A DNA stretch of 64,000 nucleotides from Pithys albifrons albifrons (taxonomy: Eukaryota > Chordata > Aves > Passeriformes > Thamnophilidae). A program made the translations under genes and the position numbers. The notes under the pieces were generated by a model. The model made no database searches and was not told the origin of the DNA. It saw only the letters and a list, made by a program, of their open reading frames with translations. Below, one piece after another: positions 39,861 to 52,700 of this stretch (the stretch's first letter is position 1; every line of letters begins with the position of its first letter). Where the stretch lies: contig NC_092467.1 of assembly GCF_047495875.1 (NCBI RefSeq), positions 11,683,566 to 11,747,565 on the forward strand. The letters are read 5' to 3'.

Positions 39861-40197
39861 TGTTAGAAATTCTGTAAGGATGGTAGTTCTTTGGCAGAAT
39901 TCAGTTTCAAATTAGAAATGGGTCATTTATTCAAGAAGTCACAGAAATAGGTGAAATTTTTTTCTCCTTTGGCATTTCTCCCTTTTTCCTTTCATGCATT
40001 TCATATTACCAATGTGCATTTTTTCCAGTATTCAATTTTTACCAGTATGTTAGAGTGAGTTCAGTTGTTGAGATGTGTTACATACTCATGTTTTATTGTA
40101 ATTGAGAGTTCAGAGTAGCACCATCCCTTGAGTTTTGCATTTTATTGTTTATTGAAATGGTTACTACTGTGTTCTTGTAATCTCTGCCAATAAGGAG

Positions 40198-40212
40198 AAA
40201 AAAAAAAAAAAA
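40198..40212. repeat. Poly(A) tract
   Basis: About 15 A residues follow GGAG and are followed by GAAAAGG. The tract is a homopolymer with no recognised parent element. Confidence 0.85.
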
Positions 40213-40374
40213 GAAAAGGTGGAGTGATGTCCTCATTTCAGAAACACTGCAAAGAGACCAAAGATCAGAAGGACAGACACCAGAGTAAGTCAGAACTGAT
40301 TTGTGAGCAAATGCAAGAGCTGCCCTCCTTCCTGGTTAATATTAGCCACTAAATGTGAAAGTCAAGTCTTCCAT

Positions 40375-40680
40375 TTGCCTGGAAGAGCTCAAAGGGATTC
40401 ATAAAGGGGATCATAATTCCTAAATGAGATTCATCATACAGATCAATAGCTTGGGTGAATTGTGACTGTGTTTAAAGCTCAGCACAGCATTTCAGGCTGG
40501 ATGACCCCAAATAGGGATTTATGAGCTTAGCATTTATTAGTATTCAAGTTTCAAACTGTGCAGAGCTAATTAGACATTGAACTATGTTATACAACTTGCT
40601 TATTTTTTTGTTACATGTTAACCAATCCAAAAAGGGAAATAATTGGACATGGACAGATCAAATAATTTTGCCTGGGGAGG
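40375..40680. promoter_or_regulatory. Candidate conserved non-coding element
   Basis: This is a non-repetitive stretch with balanced composition, an absence of long open frames, and motif-like words including CTAATTAG (40566-40573), ACCAATCC near 40621 and AATAATTGG. It resembles enhancer-type conserved sequence to my eye. Basis is pattern impression only. Confidence 0.22.
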
Positions 40681-42687
40681 TATCCTCACTGTCTGGTTTT
40701 TGAGAGTTGCAATTAGGTAGGTACAGTGAATTCAACAGGTAGTGGAGACAAATGTAGAGGGCTGGCTGTTGTTCCCTGGTGCTCCATAAGATTTCCTTTC
40801 TTGGCCTCACTGTGTATTAGATATTTGAGCCTTATGTAAAACTGAGTCTTATGCAAGGTCTTTGACTCTCCTGTGTGCACAGAAAGTCACTGGAGAAGGC
40901 TGCAGGTATCCCTCTGCTTTTAACTTTTTTAGCCAAAATATTTAGAGCCTAATAACTGAATTCCAAAGAAGCAGCAGCTGCTGAGAGCATCCTTATTTCA
41001 CACAGAGTATTCAGCATCCTTCAGAACTGATGCTTTCCTAGATGTATTTGGCATTGTCAGCTTGCTTTCACTGGTTCTTTTTTTTTCCTGTTTCATCTAC
41101 ATTTTTCCTCTAGTTGTCATTGGTGTCAAAAGAGAAATAAGACAACTGATTCAAAGGTCAGAGACATCATTTCAGATTTGATGAGTCAGTGACAATAGAG
41201 CTCAGAGAAGTAGCCCTTGGCAAGTTTAAAAGTAGTGACAGTTTTGATGGTGAAATGGTTATGGGCAGCTGGGAAGGAGGCTTCTTTCCACATAGAAAGA
41301 TAAATAATAAACTAAAACTTCTTTTGAAGATACATGCAAAAGACTTTTTAGGGACAAGTTTCATCCTTAGTTTTCACACCCTGAAAAGTGACAAAGCTTT
41401 GACTATTACAGCTGCTCCCATGTGAACAGGTGGTGTTCAGCAGCAGCTGGTAAGGAACACATCCCCTAGGAGTGAATCTCTCCCCTCTTATGGATAAAGC
41501 CTATCCCAAAGATACACCTTCCTTTGCCCAGATAAATCTTTAGCTCAAACAGTCCTGCACAATGGGGAGACAAGCAGCTGGCCCCAGCAATGCAATGTTT
41601 CGGTTTTTTATCACGATGTGACGAAGAAACTAGAGCAACAGTGAAATGTAAACCCATGTTAATAAGGTCAGGACATTGAATTATGAGACTACTGTTATTT
41701 GCCCTTCTCCTCCAATTGAAGCAGATTTTAAAATTAATGAGCTGGATCAATCATGCAACTTTTCCTGTTTTATGGATCCTCAGCTGGCAAAACTATGTGC
41801 ACTGCTCCACATCCTGGAAAAAATAGAGGAGGAATCAACATAAAAACACATTTGTTACAGGGGAAACCACTGATTCTGTGACCTGCTTTGATATGCAATA
41901 GAATTTCACCAAGAATGTCCACATCAAGTTTCTTTCATGTTGACTCAAATGTAGAGTCCAAACCAGAGAGGGAAACATTGGTAATATTAATAAAACTTTC
42001 CTGCTTTATGCTTTGATTCTTGCCTAGAGTAGGAAGCTGGTCACAGAAAAAGTAGGTCACTGAAATAATTACTGTACTGAAAATAATATAGCCTGACAGT
42101 TCTGGGGTTGAGCTACTGGGTATGTCCATTGGGCTGCAGCAGGTTTGGAGTATGTGTATTAACACAAAGATGGAACTCTCTAGTATTTAACATTAATTGT
42201 ATACTTGTGTCTAATCTTCTGTAAGAGGTGCTTTCTTGTCAGCTAGATAACATCTGTTTTCATTTTCAAAGCTACCTGCCAACCCTGTGAAAAAAAGGAA
42301 AAAAAAGTAAGAACATCTATAACTGATTTTGGAAGTACTACATCTTTATTTTACCAGTCTGTGTGTATATATATATTTCCTCTTTGAGGATATTCGATTC
42401 TGTTTTCCAGATTTGTTCAATTATTTAGTCACTTACTTCCTCTAATTTTTGCACAAACTTTTAAAATGGGCTTCTACTTTTAGTAGCGTTGCAATTCACT
42501 TACATAACAGATGTTTCATTTGAATAGAGAAAAAAAAACAACAAAAGTGAGGGAAGGTTGAAAAAGGGCTCCAAAGGAAATTCTTTATGTTGCATTAATT
42601 TCCAACCACTGGTTTATCCTGCATATGTGGTATAGGAGAAATATTTGACAGTGGGAGGTGTGTTTTCCTGCATTTGTGATCAATTTG

Positions 42688-42706
42688 TGACACACAATTT
42701 GTGTCA
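42688..42706. repeat. Short perfect inverted repeat
   Basis: TGACACA and TGTGTCA are separated by CAATT. It is a 7-base stem with no adjacent gene, and could be chance. Confidence 0.5.
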
Positions 42707-44341
42707 AATGTGTGCCATGTTAAAAAAAAAGTAGCTCAGAGGAATGTTTTAAACCTACTAGTAAACATACTCCTTTTGAAATCATTTACATAAAGCAGAA
42801 TAAAGGTAGGGATAAGGTTATGCCTTCCAGTAAAGAGACATAAATCAACAGGAGAAAAAGTGTCTACAAAAGATAGGAAGGAGCTCCAAATCATAGGTTT
42901 TAGTGAGGACAATATTAGGAAAATAAAATATGATTGTAGTTTTAGAGACAATACTACTGCTTTTTATGTTTCACAATTCTATTTTTAGACAGCCAAAAGC
43001 TCTAGTGTGTTAAAAAGCTATTCCTCATGAATTATACATTTGTTCTTTTTCATTTGGCTACAGTGACTTTGTCATATGAGTCCTCAAGATAGTGAAGATA
43101 TATGTATGGTGTATCGAGATTTTCTGTTGGCAGTATGCACAGTTGTCTTTTCATGCTTTTTGACTTGTTTTGTGTATTTATATGTTAACTAGATGATACA
43201 CTTCCTTTGTGTCAGTGATTTTTGGTGGTTTTTTTTTAGTCTGGTATTTTCAGATGGAACTAGTGCATTCCTTCTGCCTAGACATTTTCTTTTTTAAATT
43301 AAGAGTTTAGGAAGGTAGGAATCAAATTTTTAAAATATTCCATTTAATTTTTAAGGACTGTTAGGACAAAAGGGTTCTTCAGTTCCTGGATGCCCTTACA
43401 GCTTAGAGAGTCCACTTGGTCTGTTTTCAGTGTTCAGTTGTCAAGCAGATCATGTTGTAAAATATTTTAGGCAACCATCTTAACTCCCACTTTCATGAAA
43501 AAGAATTCAGCCTCCTTATGCCTGTTTTATTTTTGAGATGGTGTTACCAAAGCTGTGCATCATTGTCATGGGGTGAAGATGTGCACTGTAACCCTCAGCT
43601 GTTCACTAGCAAGCCAGTACTTTTTCCTTCCAGTCACAAACCCCCCACCAAACTGTCCTGCATGCTAATAAGATGTTTGGTGTATTACAAAAACAAAGGC
43701 AAAGGCAAGTAATTTCTCATTTCGATGTATTTAATTGGTGGCATAATTCACCTTGAAAGGGTGTCTTTGCAGTGGTTGGCAACTTAATCTGGTGTGTGGG
43801 CTTCATTTTGTGTTTTACCATGGATGACTTGTGTCACGTTTAGTCAGTACCTTAGTTTCTCTGTCTTCCTCATCTGTAAAATAAGCATGAATGCCCTATT
43901 TCACTAAAATATTCTGAAGGTAAATAGATCATCTTTTGTGTAGCACTGAGCTCTCCTCATGGAATTTCAGTAAGAATCTATCAGAGATCAATGAATTGCA
44001 TAAAAAGGCGTTTTCAGCTACTGAGAGAACAAATGAACTTACCTGTTTCTCATTTTCCGTAAGAATATTTACTTTAGCCTTGAAGGAAAGGCACCATCTC
44101 ACAGCTCTTCCCCTGATTCCTGCTTCCTTTTCTCCTTAGCTATTTCCATCATTTCAGATGCCAAAGATTCCTTTTCACAGTCCTTCACAGCCACTTGTCA
44201 TCTGCAACCCTATTTTCCCTCTGCCTTTTTCTGCCTTGGAAAAGCTACAGATTAGAAATAAAGTAGTTTCTTTGCTTTCCAAAACTTCATTCTCAGTTCT
44301 GCTCTATCATGTCAAAGGAGGTGAAACCCCTTTTAGACTGG

Positions 44342-44460
44342 TGTTTTTCTGTTTTGGTTTTTGGTGTTTTGGTTTTGCATTTTTTGTATTTGGTTTTGTT
44401 TTATTTTGGTTTGTTTTTTTAATGTAGTAGTGCCTTCTGTTGGTTTGTTTTGTTTTTTTT
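44342..44460. repeat. T/G-rich (TTTTGG / GTTTT) low-complexity tract
   Basis: Irregular TTTTGGTTTT units run to about 44420 and resume at 44439-44460. A plus-strand frame across it reads as repeated Phe, Gly and Trp, which is a composition artefact. It is the complement in composition of the A/C tract at 17434-17562. Confidence 0.88.
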
Positions 44461-45917
44461 CAGTGGTATGACAAAGTTTAAAACATGTGAGCTTGTGTGG
44501 AATGAGTAATATTAAAATGAACAAACACAATTTAACAGTGTTATAGCTGATGGAGAAATTTTACCTATGTTGTAGTAGTTCTGTTGTTTGTTTTTTTTCT
44601 TTCAAAATGCCTGAGTGATTCATTGTGATAGTGAACACTCAGGAGCTGTAAATTACTATTATTTTGACACATTTGTCTTTGCTTCCTTCTTTTTTAATTC
44701 AAAGGTTATTTTAAGTAACTAGACTTCTTTTTTTTCCCCTGAACCATACTTTTTTTGTACTCATATTTGCCATATGGCTTAAATCTAGTGTAGAATTGCT
44801 TTGGATTTTGCATGAGCTTTAGAGGGCAAAACAACTTTATCTTCTTTGTAATAAACTGAGGATAATTTTCAAATGTGTTTAGCTACTTATAGCAATTTTA
44901 AAATGACAGAAATTCTGTAATTAAAAAGTGATAGAGCAAATTATAATTGTATTTTAGAACATACTTGTGGCAACCCCTGGTAGGACACAGCTTGTCAAAA
45001 TATAGGAACCAAAATAAGAAGTTTCCATGCTCTATGTCAATGACATTATCACACTGCAGAGCTCATAAAAATAAATCACAATTTTACCTCTTTCAAAGCA
45101 TTGGCACGTATGACTTGTGTTTATACTATATAGTTCAAGTTTTGACTTCTCATTTTGACTTTTAAAATAATGTTATCTTTTTTTCATTTTTTCAGACATC
45201 TTATGCAGTAGAATTTCCCTTGAAGTGAAATTTTGAGTAATGATGACTGTTGTGAACATGTATCAGACCTCAATTTTTTCATGCTATACTATGTGTCTCC
45301 TTTTGTGTATGGCCTTAAATAGGCTGGAAAGATAAAAATGAACAAAAATAAGCTGTGTCTTTTTCTTACATTAGGAAACTGACCCACAAAGCCTCCCAAA
45401 CTGTGACAAGGTTATGATAGTGTGAAGCCAAAGTCTTTTCTTTCTCATGTGCTTCATTTTGAAATACTTAAAACGTTCAACTCAAAAAGCTGTTTAAAAA
45501 AAAAATCAGTGTATTATATTTTATGAGGGATTTAGATGGGTTGGAAAGGAAAGCTGGATGGTTAGAAATGAAAGCTATAAGGTATGTGGATAGTGCTAAG
45601 ATAATTAAATAATCTGACAGTATTTCCATAAAGTGGGAGACAGAGCTTTACAGACTGAAAAATACTGAAAGCTGCAGTGTTTTACTGATGTACTTTTATC
45701 TCAATGCCTATGACTTTGTTTTCTTCCAAGTCCTAACACTTGACACCGTGAATAACTTTGCACATATTTACAGGATATTTTTAGCCAAAAATGAAAATGC
45801 TGTCTCTTTTCTGCCACGAACTTATGGAAGTGGAGGGTCCCATGGCTTTCACGGTAGGGTTCAAGCAGCAGCATGAGAAAACTCTTTCCACAAAGCGAAC
45901 TGTCCCCCAGGCCTATC

Positions 45918-46115
45918 CGTGAACGTGGCAAACGCTGCCCGGTCCGTTTGCGCCATTCCCGTGGCAGCCCAGCGGGCTGGGCACCCGCCAGGGGGGAGGG
46001 CGGGACGGCCGCGCCCCGAGATGCTCCGGGAGGGGAATGAAGCTGCTCCCTCCCGAGGCGGGGGCTGAGGGAAGCCGTGGCCTCTCCGATGGGGAAGGAC
46101 TGCCCTCCCCCACCG
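45918..46115. promoter_or_regulatory. CpG island-like GC-rich patch, possible promoter
   Basis: About 20 CpG dinucleotides fall within 200 bases, with an Sp1-type GGGCGG at 45998-46003 and CCGCGCC/CCCGAGG runs. The surrounding kilobase is AT-rich. A minus-strand frame of 179 codons (45701-46240) stays open across the patch, but it is Pro, Arg and Gly-rich as expected of any GC-rich DNA and shows no domain. Possible readings are a CpG-island promoter of a gene or lncRNA, a GC-rich first exon, or an inserted GC-rich segment. Direction of any transcription cannot be told. Confidence 0.5.
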
Positions 46116-48879
46116 CAGCTCATGTGTGAAGCTGTCTGAGCAAACCCCTGGAGAAGAAAAGAAAAACTGAATGTTCTGTTCACCCCTGCAGTTGTGTTTT
46201 TAAGTACCAATATTCCAACAGTTGCATGAGAACTCGGCACTCTGAGGGGGCAGCCGTGTTGCTGCTGGGTTTCCCACAGCTTTCTGTCACTCCAACTACA
46301 AGGCAGAGGAGACAGTGTTTTCCACAGTGGTACAGTTATCTATACATGTGGAACTGAGGAGGCAGCAAAGGTGAAGGAGCCCTGTGGGAAGGCATCTGTG
46401 TATTAACTGTGCAGGAACACCTGCAGTTGCCAGGACAGGCACTGAAGGGAAGTGCAGTCAGTGGCTGCAGCAGCAGCCAAGAGAGACTGACAGCATTACA
46501 GCGTGTGGCTGCCTCCAAAAACAATACCCAGTGCAACAGCAGTTGCAAAGGTCATCCCCAGTAGGTCAGCTTTGCACAGCTTAGAGTTGTTTACAGTTTA
46601 ACTTAGTAGCTTGTGCAGGGTTTAGTAGTTGGGTTGCTGCAGTGAACACAATGCCACATTAATTCTCCTTAGCTCTAGAAAGGCCCTACTTGTCTTCAGT
46701 AAGTAAACAGGACAATGAGACAGCAAAATTTCCTCTTTTGATTTTTTTCTTTACTTGGGAAAAGTTGCCACAGAAAAATTTCAAACCACTGGATGTGCTT
46801 TTTGGCAATACCAGCATACTTGCATTTGTCTATGGCTTATAAATTAATATGAAGATGGAACACTATCTGTGTGTTGGAGATGGCATTTTAGAGTTAACCT
46901 AAAAAAAGCCCAAAGTTTGGCTGAACTTAGTTCTTGTTTTCATTTGGTTTTGCTATGAAGGTACATAAGAACATTTCTTTTAAATACAATTGTGAAGAAT
47001 TAAGTAAATACTATTTATTTAGATGCTATGTAGCTTCACTAAGAATTTTAGAGTGTAGACTTGACAGAAGTGTTACTGCAATTTTCCCACATGTGCTTTA
47101 CAAGGAGGAAATGTGCTATACCAGCCTATTCTGGCAAGTTTGTATTCCTCTTGCCAGCAGGGTAAGAAAGGGAGTAAATCCTCCTTACTGAGCTTCATGG
47201 AGGGTGAAGTTAAGGAAATGCCAATCAAGCCTCCATGTATTCAACCCCTAATTGTTTGCATGGTGAGGGTGAGTTGCTGTTAACCCTGCAGTATGCTGGG
47301 ACTGTGCACAAATTGCCTGTCTGTCATGACAATCAAATAATCCAAGATGCAGAAAGCAACTTCCAATTGGACTTTCAAAGTAACTCAGAAGGTTTTAGAC
47401 ACTATCAGGAAACCTCTTCAAAAGTTTTCCTAACTAAAACTGTGCTTTGTTTTGTTTAAAAAAAAAAAAAGTTGGCATTTAAAAGCAAAGCCATTAAGAA
47501 GTGGGTCAGTTATTTAGGTAGCATCACTTATGTGATGTCCCAAGTGCATTGAAGAGGTAATTTTTTTCCCACAGACTTTCTGGGAAAAGAAATGCACAAG
47601 TCACTGAAGAAGATAAAGGGTTTTTTTGCAAAGAAAGAAGACAAATTAGGAGGGTGATTCATAAAAGAGTCTGAATATAGATTTCTAAGGCCATAGTAAA
47701 TATAAATCTGCAGGATTCATTTACCAAAATACAAGGACATGGTTCCCCTTTCTTTTAGAAATGTTATCTGTAATGCCAGAATGATTATTAGCTGAAAGTC
47801 AATGTTCTTTCTTTGACGAAAGATTGGATTAATGGCTGTTCTAGAATGATCAATGCATTGCATTCTGACACATACTGAGAACAGCAAAGTTTGCTAACAT
47901 TTAAATAAAAGTGAGTTGCAGAAATGCAATAGTTGAACAGACAGGTTAGCAGGAATGTTTGCTACTACATTTGTTGTTCTGTTAACCTGATTGAAAACAA
48001 TCAGCTACATTAAATTTACAGCAGACAGCTCTTCTCTCTCTTTGCCAGCTTGCTGGCAATGTGGAAATAATATATCAAAATATGAGTAGCATCTTTTATA
48101 CTAAAATTATTTACTGATCTACTAGAACAGTAGGGAAAATCATGAAAATTGAAAACATGGAAAGAAACTAAATTAAGTAAATAAAAGACTAAATATGAAT
48201 GGCATAAGATGCGTACAGTTATATTGATACTGCAAAAAAGGCTCAGGTTAGTCGTCATTGTTTTAAGCAGTTGCTCTGTGCCTCCTGGCTGGGGGTGTTC
48301 TGGTAACTGCAAGTGGTTTTCACCCTCCTGTGGCCGTTGTGCAGGGAGAGCTGTGCAAATACTGCCTGAACAAGGAAAAAGGCCAATACTTTGTGTTTTG
48401 GTATCCTGGAGTTTTTACACCAAGACCTCTAGAATATACATGATCAGGAAGGTTGTGATGGCATTAACAGCAGGGCCCTGGTACATTTAGACTTGTGAAA
48501 TTACATAAGACACTATGACACAAGACACTAAGATTGTGGCATGCAAATGAAGAGCAAGATGGGGACTGGAAATAGAGGATTGCCTTCCTGAAAGATTTTT
48601 AAGTTTGTTTCTTGGTTGTTGCTGTTTTGTTTTCGGTTTTGTTACAGAAAAAAAATCCCAGACTCCTGAAACCCATGAAGAAAGAGAGTGCAGCACTGTG
48701 TCTTACATAGTTTTAAATAACAATATTAATATTATGAATGAGTGACTCTGAGAAGAAAAGACAAAAAGGCAAACATTCATTTCCTCTTTCTTTCATTGTT
48801 TCCTAGAAGGCATTACATCAACTTTTCTTCACTGTGCTCTCACTTTAATACCTCTGCTGGCATGAGTGCCTCAGAAATC
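46116..48879. other. Unique DNA, no gene recognised
   Basis: The first 450 bases (46200-46560) are moderately GC-rich with CAGCAG-type words and short frames on both strands. After that the sequence is AT-rich, with an A run at 47458-47470 and a T/G-rich stretch at 48603-48645. No exon or repeat family was recognised. Confidence 0.5.
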
Positions 48880-49160
48880 AGCCTAAGCTTGCAGGGTGCA
48901 GGAGAAGGGTGGCTACAGAAGTGGCATCAGGGCTCCATGTGTGTCCAAACCACACACCTATCAGCTGCTGAGCTGATGGCACAGCAGACTCAAGCATGTG
49001 ACGTGTGCCCCCAGGAACCAGGGAACTGCAGAGCCCGTGTTCCGTGGGATCAGTCCCTCTGCCTGTGGGGCAGGGGAGCACCTGCGGCTGTGCCAGCATG
49101 GGGAGCTGCAACTTCCTCTGAAGAACCTCACAGTGCGGCTGGTGTAGCCCCATTGCAAAA
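48880..49160. other. GC-richer block of unknown origin
   Basis: This block is visibly richer in G+C than its flanks. It keeps a plus-strand frame open as part of 48742-49179 (145 codons) and overlapping frames on the minus strand. I recognise no domain, and the protein composition (Ala, Gln, Cys, Trp scattered) gives no family clue. It may be an old repeat remnant or a non-coding exon. Chance is not excluded. Confidence 0.25.
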
Positions 49161-49399
49161 ACTATTGTTAGTTCTGTAAAAATCAGTCTGAAAGCAGAGT
49201 TGGGGTGAGAACTGATTGAGAGAGAATTCGATGCTTTTTTAAGGGAAGGAAGAATTTAAGGATAATTATAAATGGTTGTTAAACAAAGAAAAATGATAGT
49301 ACATGGCAGGATTGTTTATTGCAACTTGTTAATTCAAGCTGATATTTAAATATCTTTAAAGTATTGAAAGGGCTAAAAATTCATAATGGACAGAGCACT

Positions 49400-49700
49400 C
49401 AAGCCTTTACAATTGCATGAAAGCCTGTAACAGCAACAAGAAGCTGCTCTCAAATGCCAAGCCTATAACTAGCCTAATTTGAAATGCTGGTTAGAAGCTG
49501 TGGCTCTGCAGTTTGCATGCCGATTATCTGGATGTCAGTGATTTTCTCTCATTCTGTGCTATGATAATAAATGGGTTATTTTCTTAGCAATCTTTAAGTT
49601 CAGTTATTGGGATGCTGGAGGCAGACGATTCTTGGAGGAAGTCTGTCAGCCCCAGAATTTGTTTCCCTGTTGGTTTGTCAAAGCTATTCTTTTGACCTTC
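49400..49700. promoter_or_regulatory. Candidate conserved non-coding element
   Basis: A non-repetitive stretch contains a POU/octamer-like TTTGCATGC near 49512-49520 and no frame of length. The words and balanced composition resemble vertebrate conserved non-coding DNA. It is a visual inference without alignment. Confidence 0.22.
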
Positions 49701-52700
49701 AAGGTGCAGAACAGGGTTCATCTATTCACTCAAGCTTTTGCCTGAGGAGAGGAGACTGAGGGAAATCAAGCCTGCTCTTGGATCACAGTCTATTTGGCTT
49801 GACGTTGTCAGTAAGTGTTATATATCACTGTAAATGTTTACTTAGCCTGTTGGTGAAGCACACTTTATAAGATGAAGGATATATAAAAGCAGGGTGGATA
49901 TGTGTAAAGAGGGAGACAGTTAAATGGCACTAGGGCAAAACAAAGAAATGGACTAAATTAAATGCATTGGGTTGGATTACAGTGAAATAGATCTGCACTG
50001 AGGTGGACACTGGCAATTATTTTCTATGATTTTTGAAATTTAAAATGCATCTACTAAAACGGAAAACTCTAGATTTTCATTAGATTGCATTTTATATCTG
50101 TATGAAAACATGTATCTGGATTCAAAATGTAACAGTGAAAGTTGCAGGGTAGGAGTGACGTTTACAGAAAGTTGATCTGCTGGCCCTTAGTGTGTAGGCT
50201 GGTTAAAAGTAAAAGCTGAGTGTGAAAATGGGGAAAACTCTAGAGCCAAGGGGAAGTGGGTCTCTGTTCTTCCAGGCTGTTCCTGGTGTGCTCTGGCTCA
50301 CAGCCAAGAGCTTCTGAAACCTTTGCATGGTAAGGCTGATTCAATCTTTCCTGCACTGAAGGGCTCCATCTCTGTTACATACAGGCCTGTCAAGAGCCCA
50401 AGATTTATTAGGTAAGGAGATTTTGGCACCATTATGTCAGATAAGAAGAGGTCTGCCCATGAACATCTCCTTGCATGGATGGACATTCACATTTTAAGTA
50501 TGAAATAAGTAGCTTTTACAGATGTAGTAGGTGGTCATGTTTATAATTCTCAAATTGTCTTCAAATTTCAAGCTGTCTGGAACGTTTTGCCTGAAAACTT
50601 CTCGCCAAAAAATTTGGAGTTTAAATCAAAACCAGAAGTTTTGTCTGGTAAAAGTTATAATTAATTTTTTAGATGGGAATTTTCTTTTATTTGTAACTTT
50701 TGTTCTGTTTCTGCTTGGAAATGAAATAGCAAAAAGCTACACCAAAATTAGCCAAAAATTTCCTGGGAAAAAAAATAAAATTAAAAAAATACTCCTATTT
50801 TTGAGCAGAAGAAGGAGCTACATTTTCTGGCAAGCTTTTTGTAGAAGTGTTTTATAAATTTGAAAGAAGTATTATGGAATCAAAGAAGAAAAATAGGTCT
50901 TTCCCTTCTTTTAAAAACGACATTTAAAAAATAACTTCTTAATCCGTGGTCTTTTGACTGATAGTTGTGTGGCAAAGGCAGTACAGATCTATTGCTGTGC
51001 TTCGCCCAGAGCAGAAGCCACTCAGAGCTCACACAGTGGGCACAAAGTCTTACTGAAACCAAGTGGAAATCCCTTACACCAACCTGTACACTCTAGTGTT
51101 GTATTAGACAAGCATTTCTGCACTCACTGGGGCACATGAGAAACCTCTGTCTGGTCCTATCCAAGGCAAAGCAGTCACAGTGTGTGATTACAGCCAGCAC
51201 AAAGTGATGCAAATGCTCCTTTCCATTTACTATCCGTCAGTGTGAAAATAGATCAGACTACTGGATAGACCATCTGAGTGTGGCTGAAAGGGAATGAGAG
51301 AGATGTTATGAGTTTGGGTGGGGATTTTTTTTTAATAATTCCTAGAGACTATAAAAATCAGCTTAAATGTCAAATTTCTGAGAAATTATTTCTATGAATA
51401 AATCTGATCAGTATAAACTTTCACCCATCCCCCACTCAACAGACTTGGTGAAAAAACTCATCTCTAAACATGCCTTCAAACATTCTGAACGTGCAGATCT
51501 GAGCACCCTGGTTATTGCTAACATATAATGTTGTTTAAAAAATAATAATTTGCCATGAAATTCTGTAGGCAATGTGTTAGGAAAGGAATTAGGACATACA
51601 GTGAGTAAGAAATAGATTAGCTTGGGCTATTATAGCCAACCTAAATTTTTTAAATGGCTCTCCAGTTTATCTCTCCTGCAGCTGTATCAGACCTTGTAAT
51701 GGGATTAGTCTCTTCCTTAAAATATTTTTTTTAGAGCCATATGTTTCTGGCAGGGAATAGTATTCCAGTTATCTCTCCCAAAGAGATGATGCACTTTAAT
51801 ATAAAGGCAAAGAGGGGGCACCTATAAAGACTGAATCAGAGAGTGAACTCATTTCAGTGTGATGGGAAGTGGTGCACAGTGTCTGCCTTGCCCTACAGGC
51901 TGGTTCTCATTTTGTTTAGATACAAATACTGTTACTGGAATAACTTTGTGGCTCAGTACTGGCCTGGATGAAGGCTAAAGAAATCCCATCTCCTCACTAA
52001 AGTGGGAGAAGGAATTCACTGTTAAAAAACCCTCAAACCTTATGCTTTGCCAGCTCTGACCTGAACAAGGGATGTGAACTGACAAGTGCCCAGTAAAAAA
52101 CTGCAAGTGTTAAGATGCTCCTAGAAGGATGGAAGTTCTGTAGTTCAGCTTTTCAGTGATCTCAGCTGTTAAATAACTGCAACACTCTCCATAAATCTTC
52201 CCAGTAAATGGAGCATCCTTATTGTAGAGCATCCTGACACAGCTGGCACCCAGAATCAGGGGATCAGTTGCTAATATACAACTGCTAATACTAGAAATGA
52301 AAAAGCAGAAAGAGGGGGTAGGCTCTGTGAGTAAGCAACAGCTGCTGAAGCTGTTGAGGGTATCTCCAGAGAGACATGCTCTATCTAGCACATGGGAATA
52401 TATCTGGGATATAGTCAGCTTGGTCTAGTAAGTAATTTATTTCTTTGGGAAAGTCAGCTCAATACATGTATGATAGCTAACCTACCGTGGTTTGCATGCT
52501 GGAAGCATGGAAAGCACTCAACACTCTGCAGACATATAAGATGCTCCTGTAGTGAGTGCAGGGGCCTTTCCTGTGCTTCGAAGGGATCTGCCAGGGTCAT
52601 ATGCAGAGCACCAAGAACAGTACTGTCATTGCTCTTAGTGATTTATTTTGCTCCTGATTTAAGCAGGATTATGAATTGAGGTTAAATTGTACATCTCTTT

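Larger units (their letters stand above)
40681..45890. other. Unique AT-rich DNA, no gene recognised
   Basis: The region holds small chance frames (94 codons or fewer), a short TA tract near 42364-42376, an imperfect palindrome at 42688-42706 and the T/G-rich tract at 44342-44460. No exon or RNA gene was recognised. Confidence 0.55.

Noticed and set aside
44158..44427. Plus-strand frame with a Phe/Gly/Trp repeat tail
   Set aside because: The tail is the translation of the T/G low-complexity tract.
45701..46240. 179-codon minus-strand frame across the CpG patch
   Set aside because: GC-rich DNA lacks stop codons by composition; the translation is Pro/Arg/Gly-rich with no domain, and no splice or UTR evidence supports it. 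It is kept only as a note under the CpG patch.
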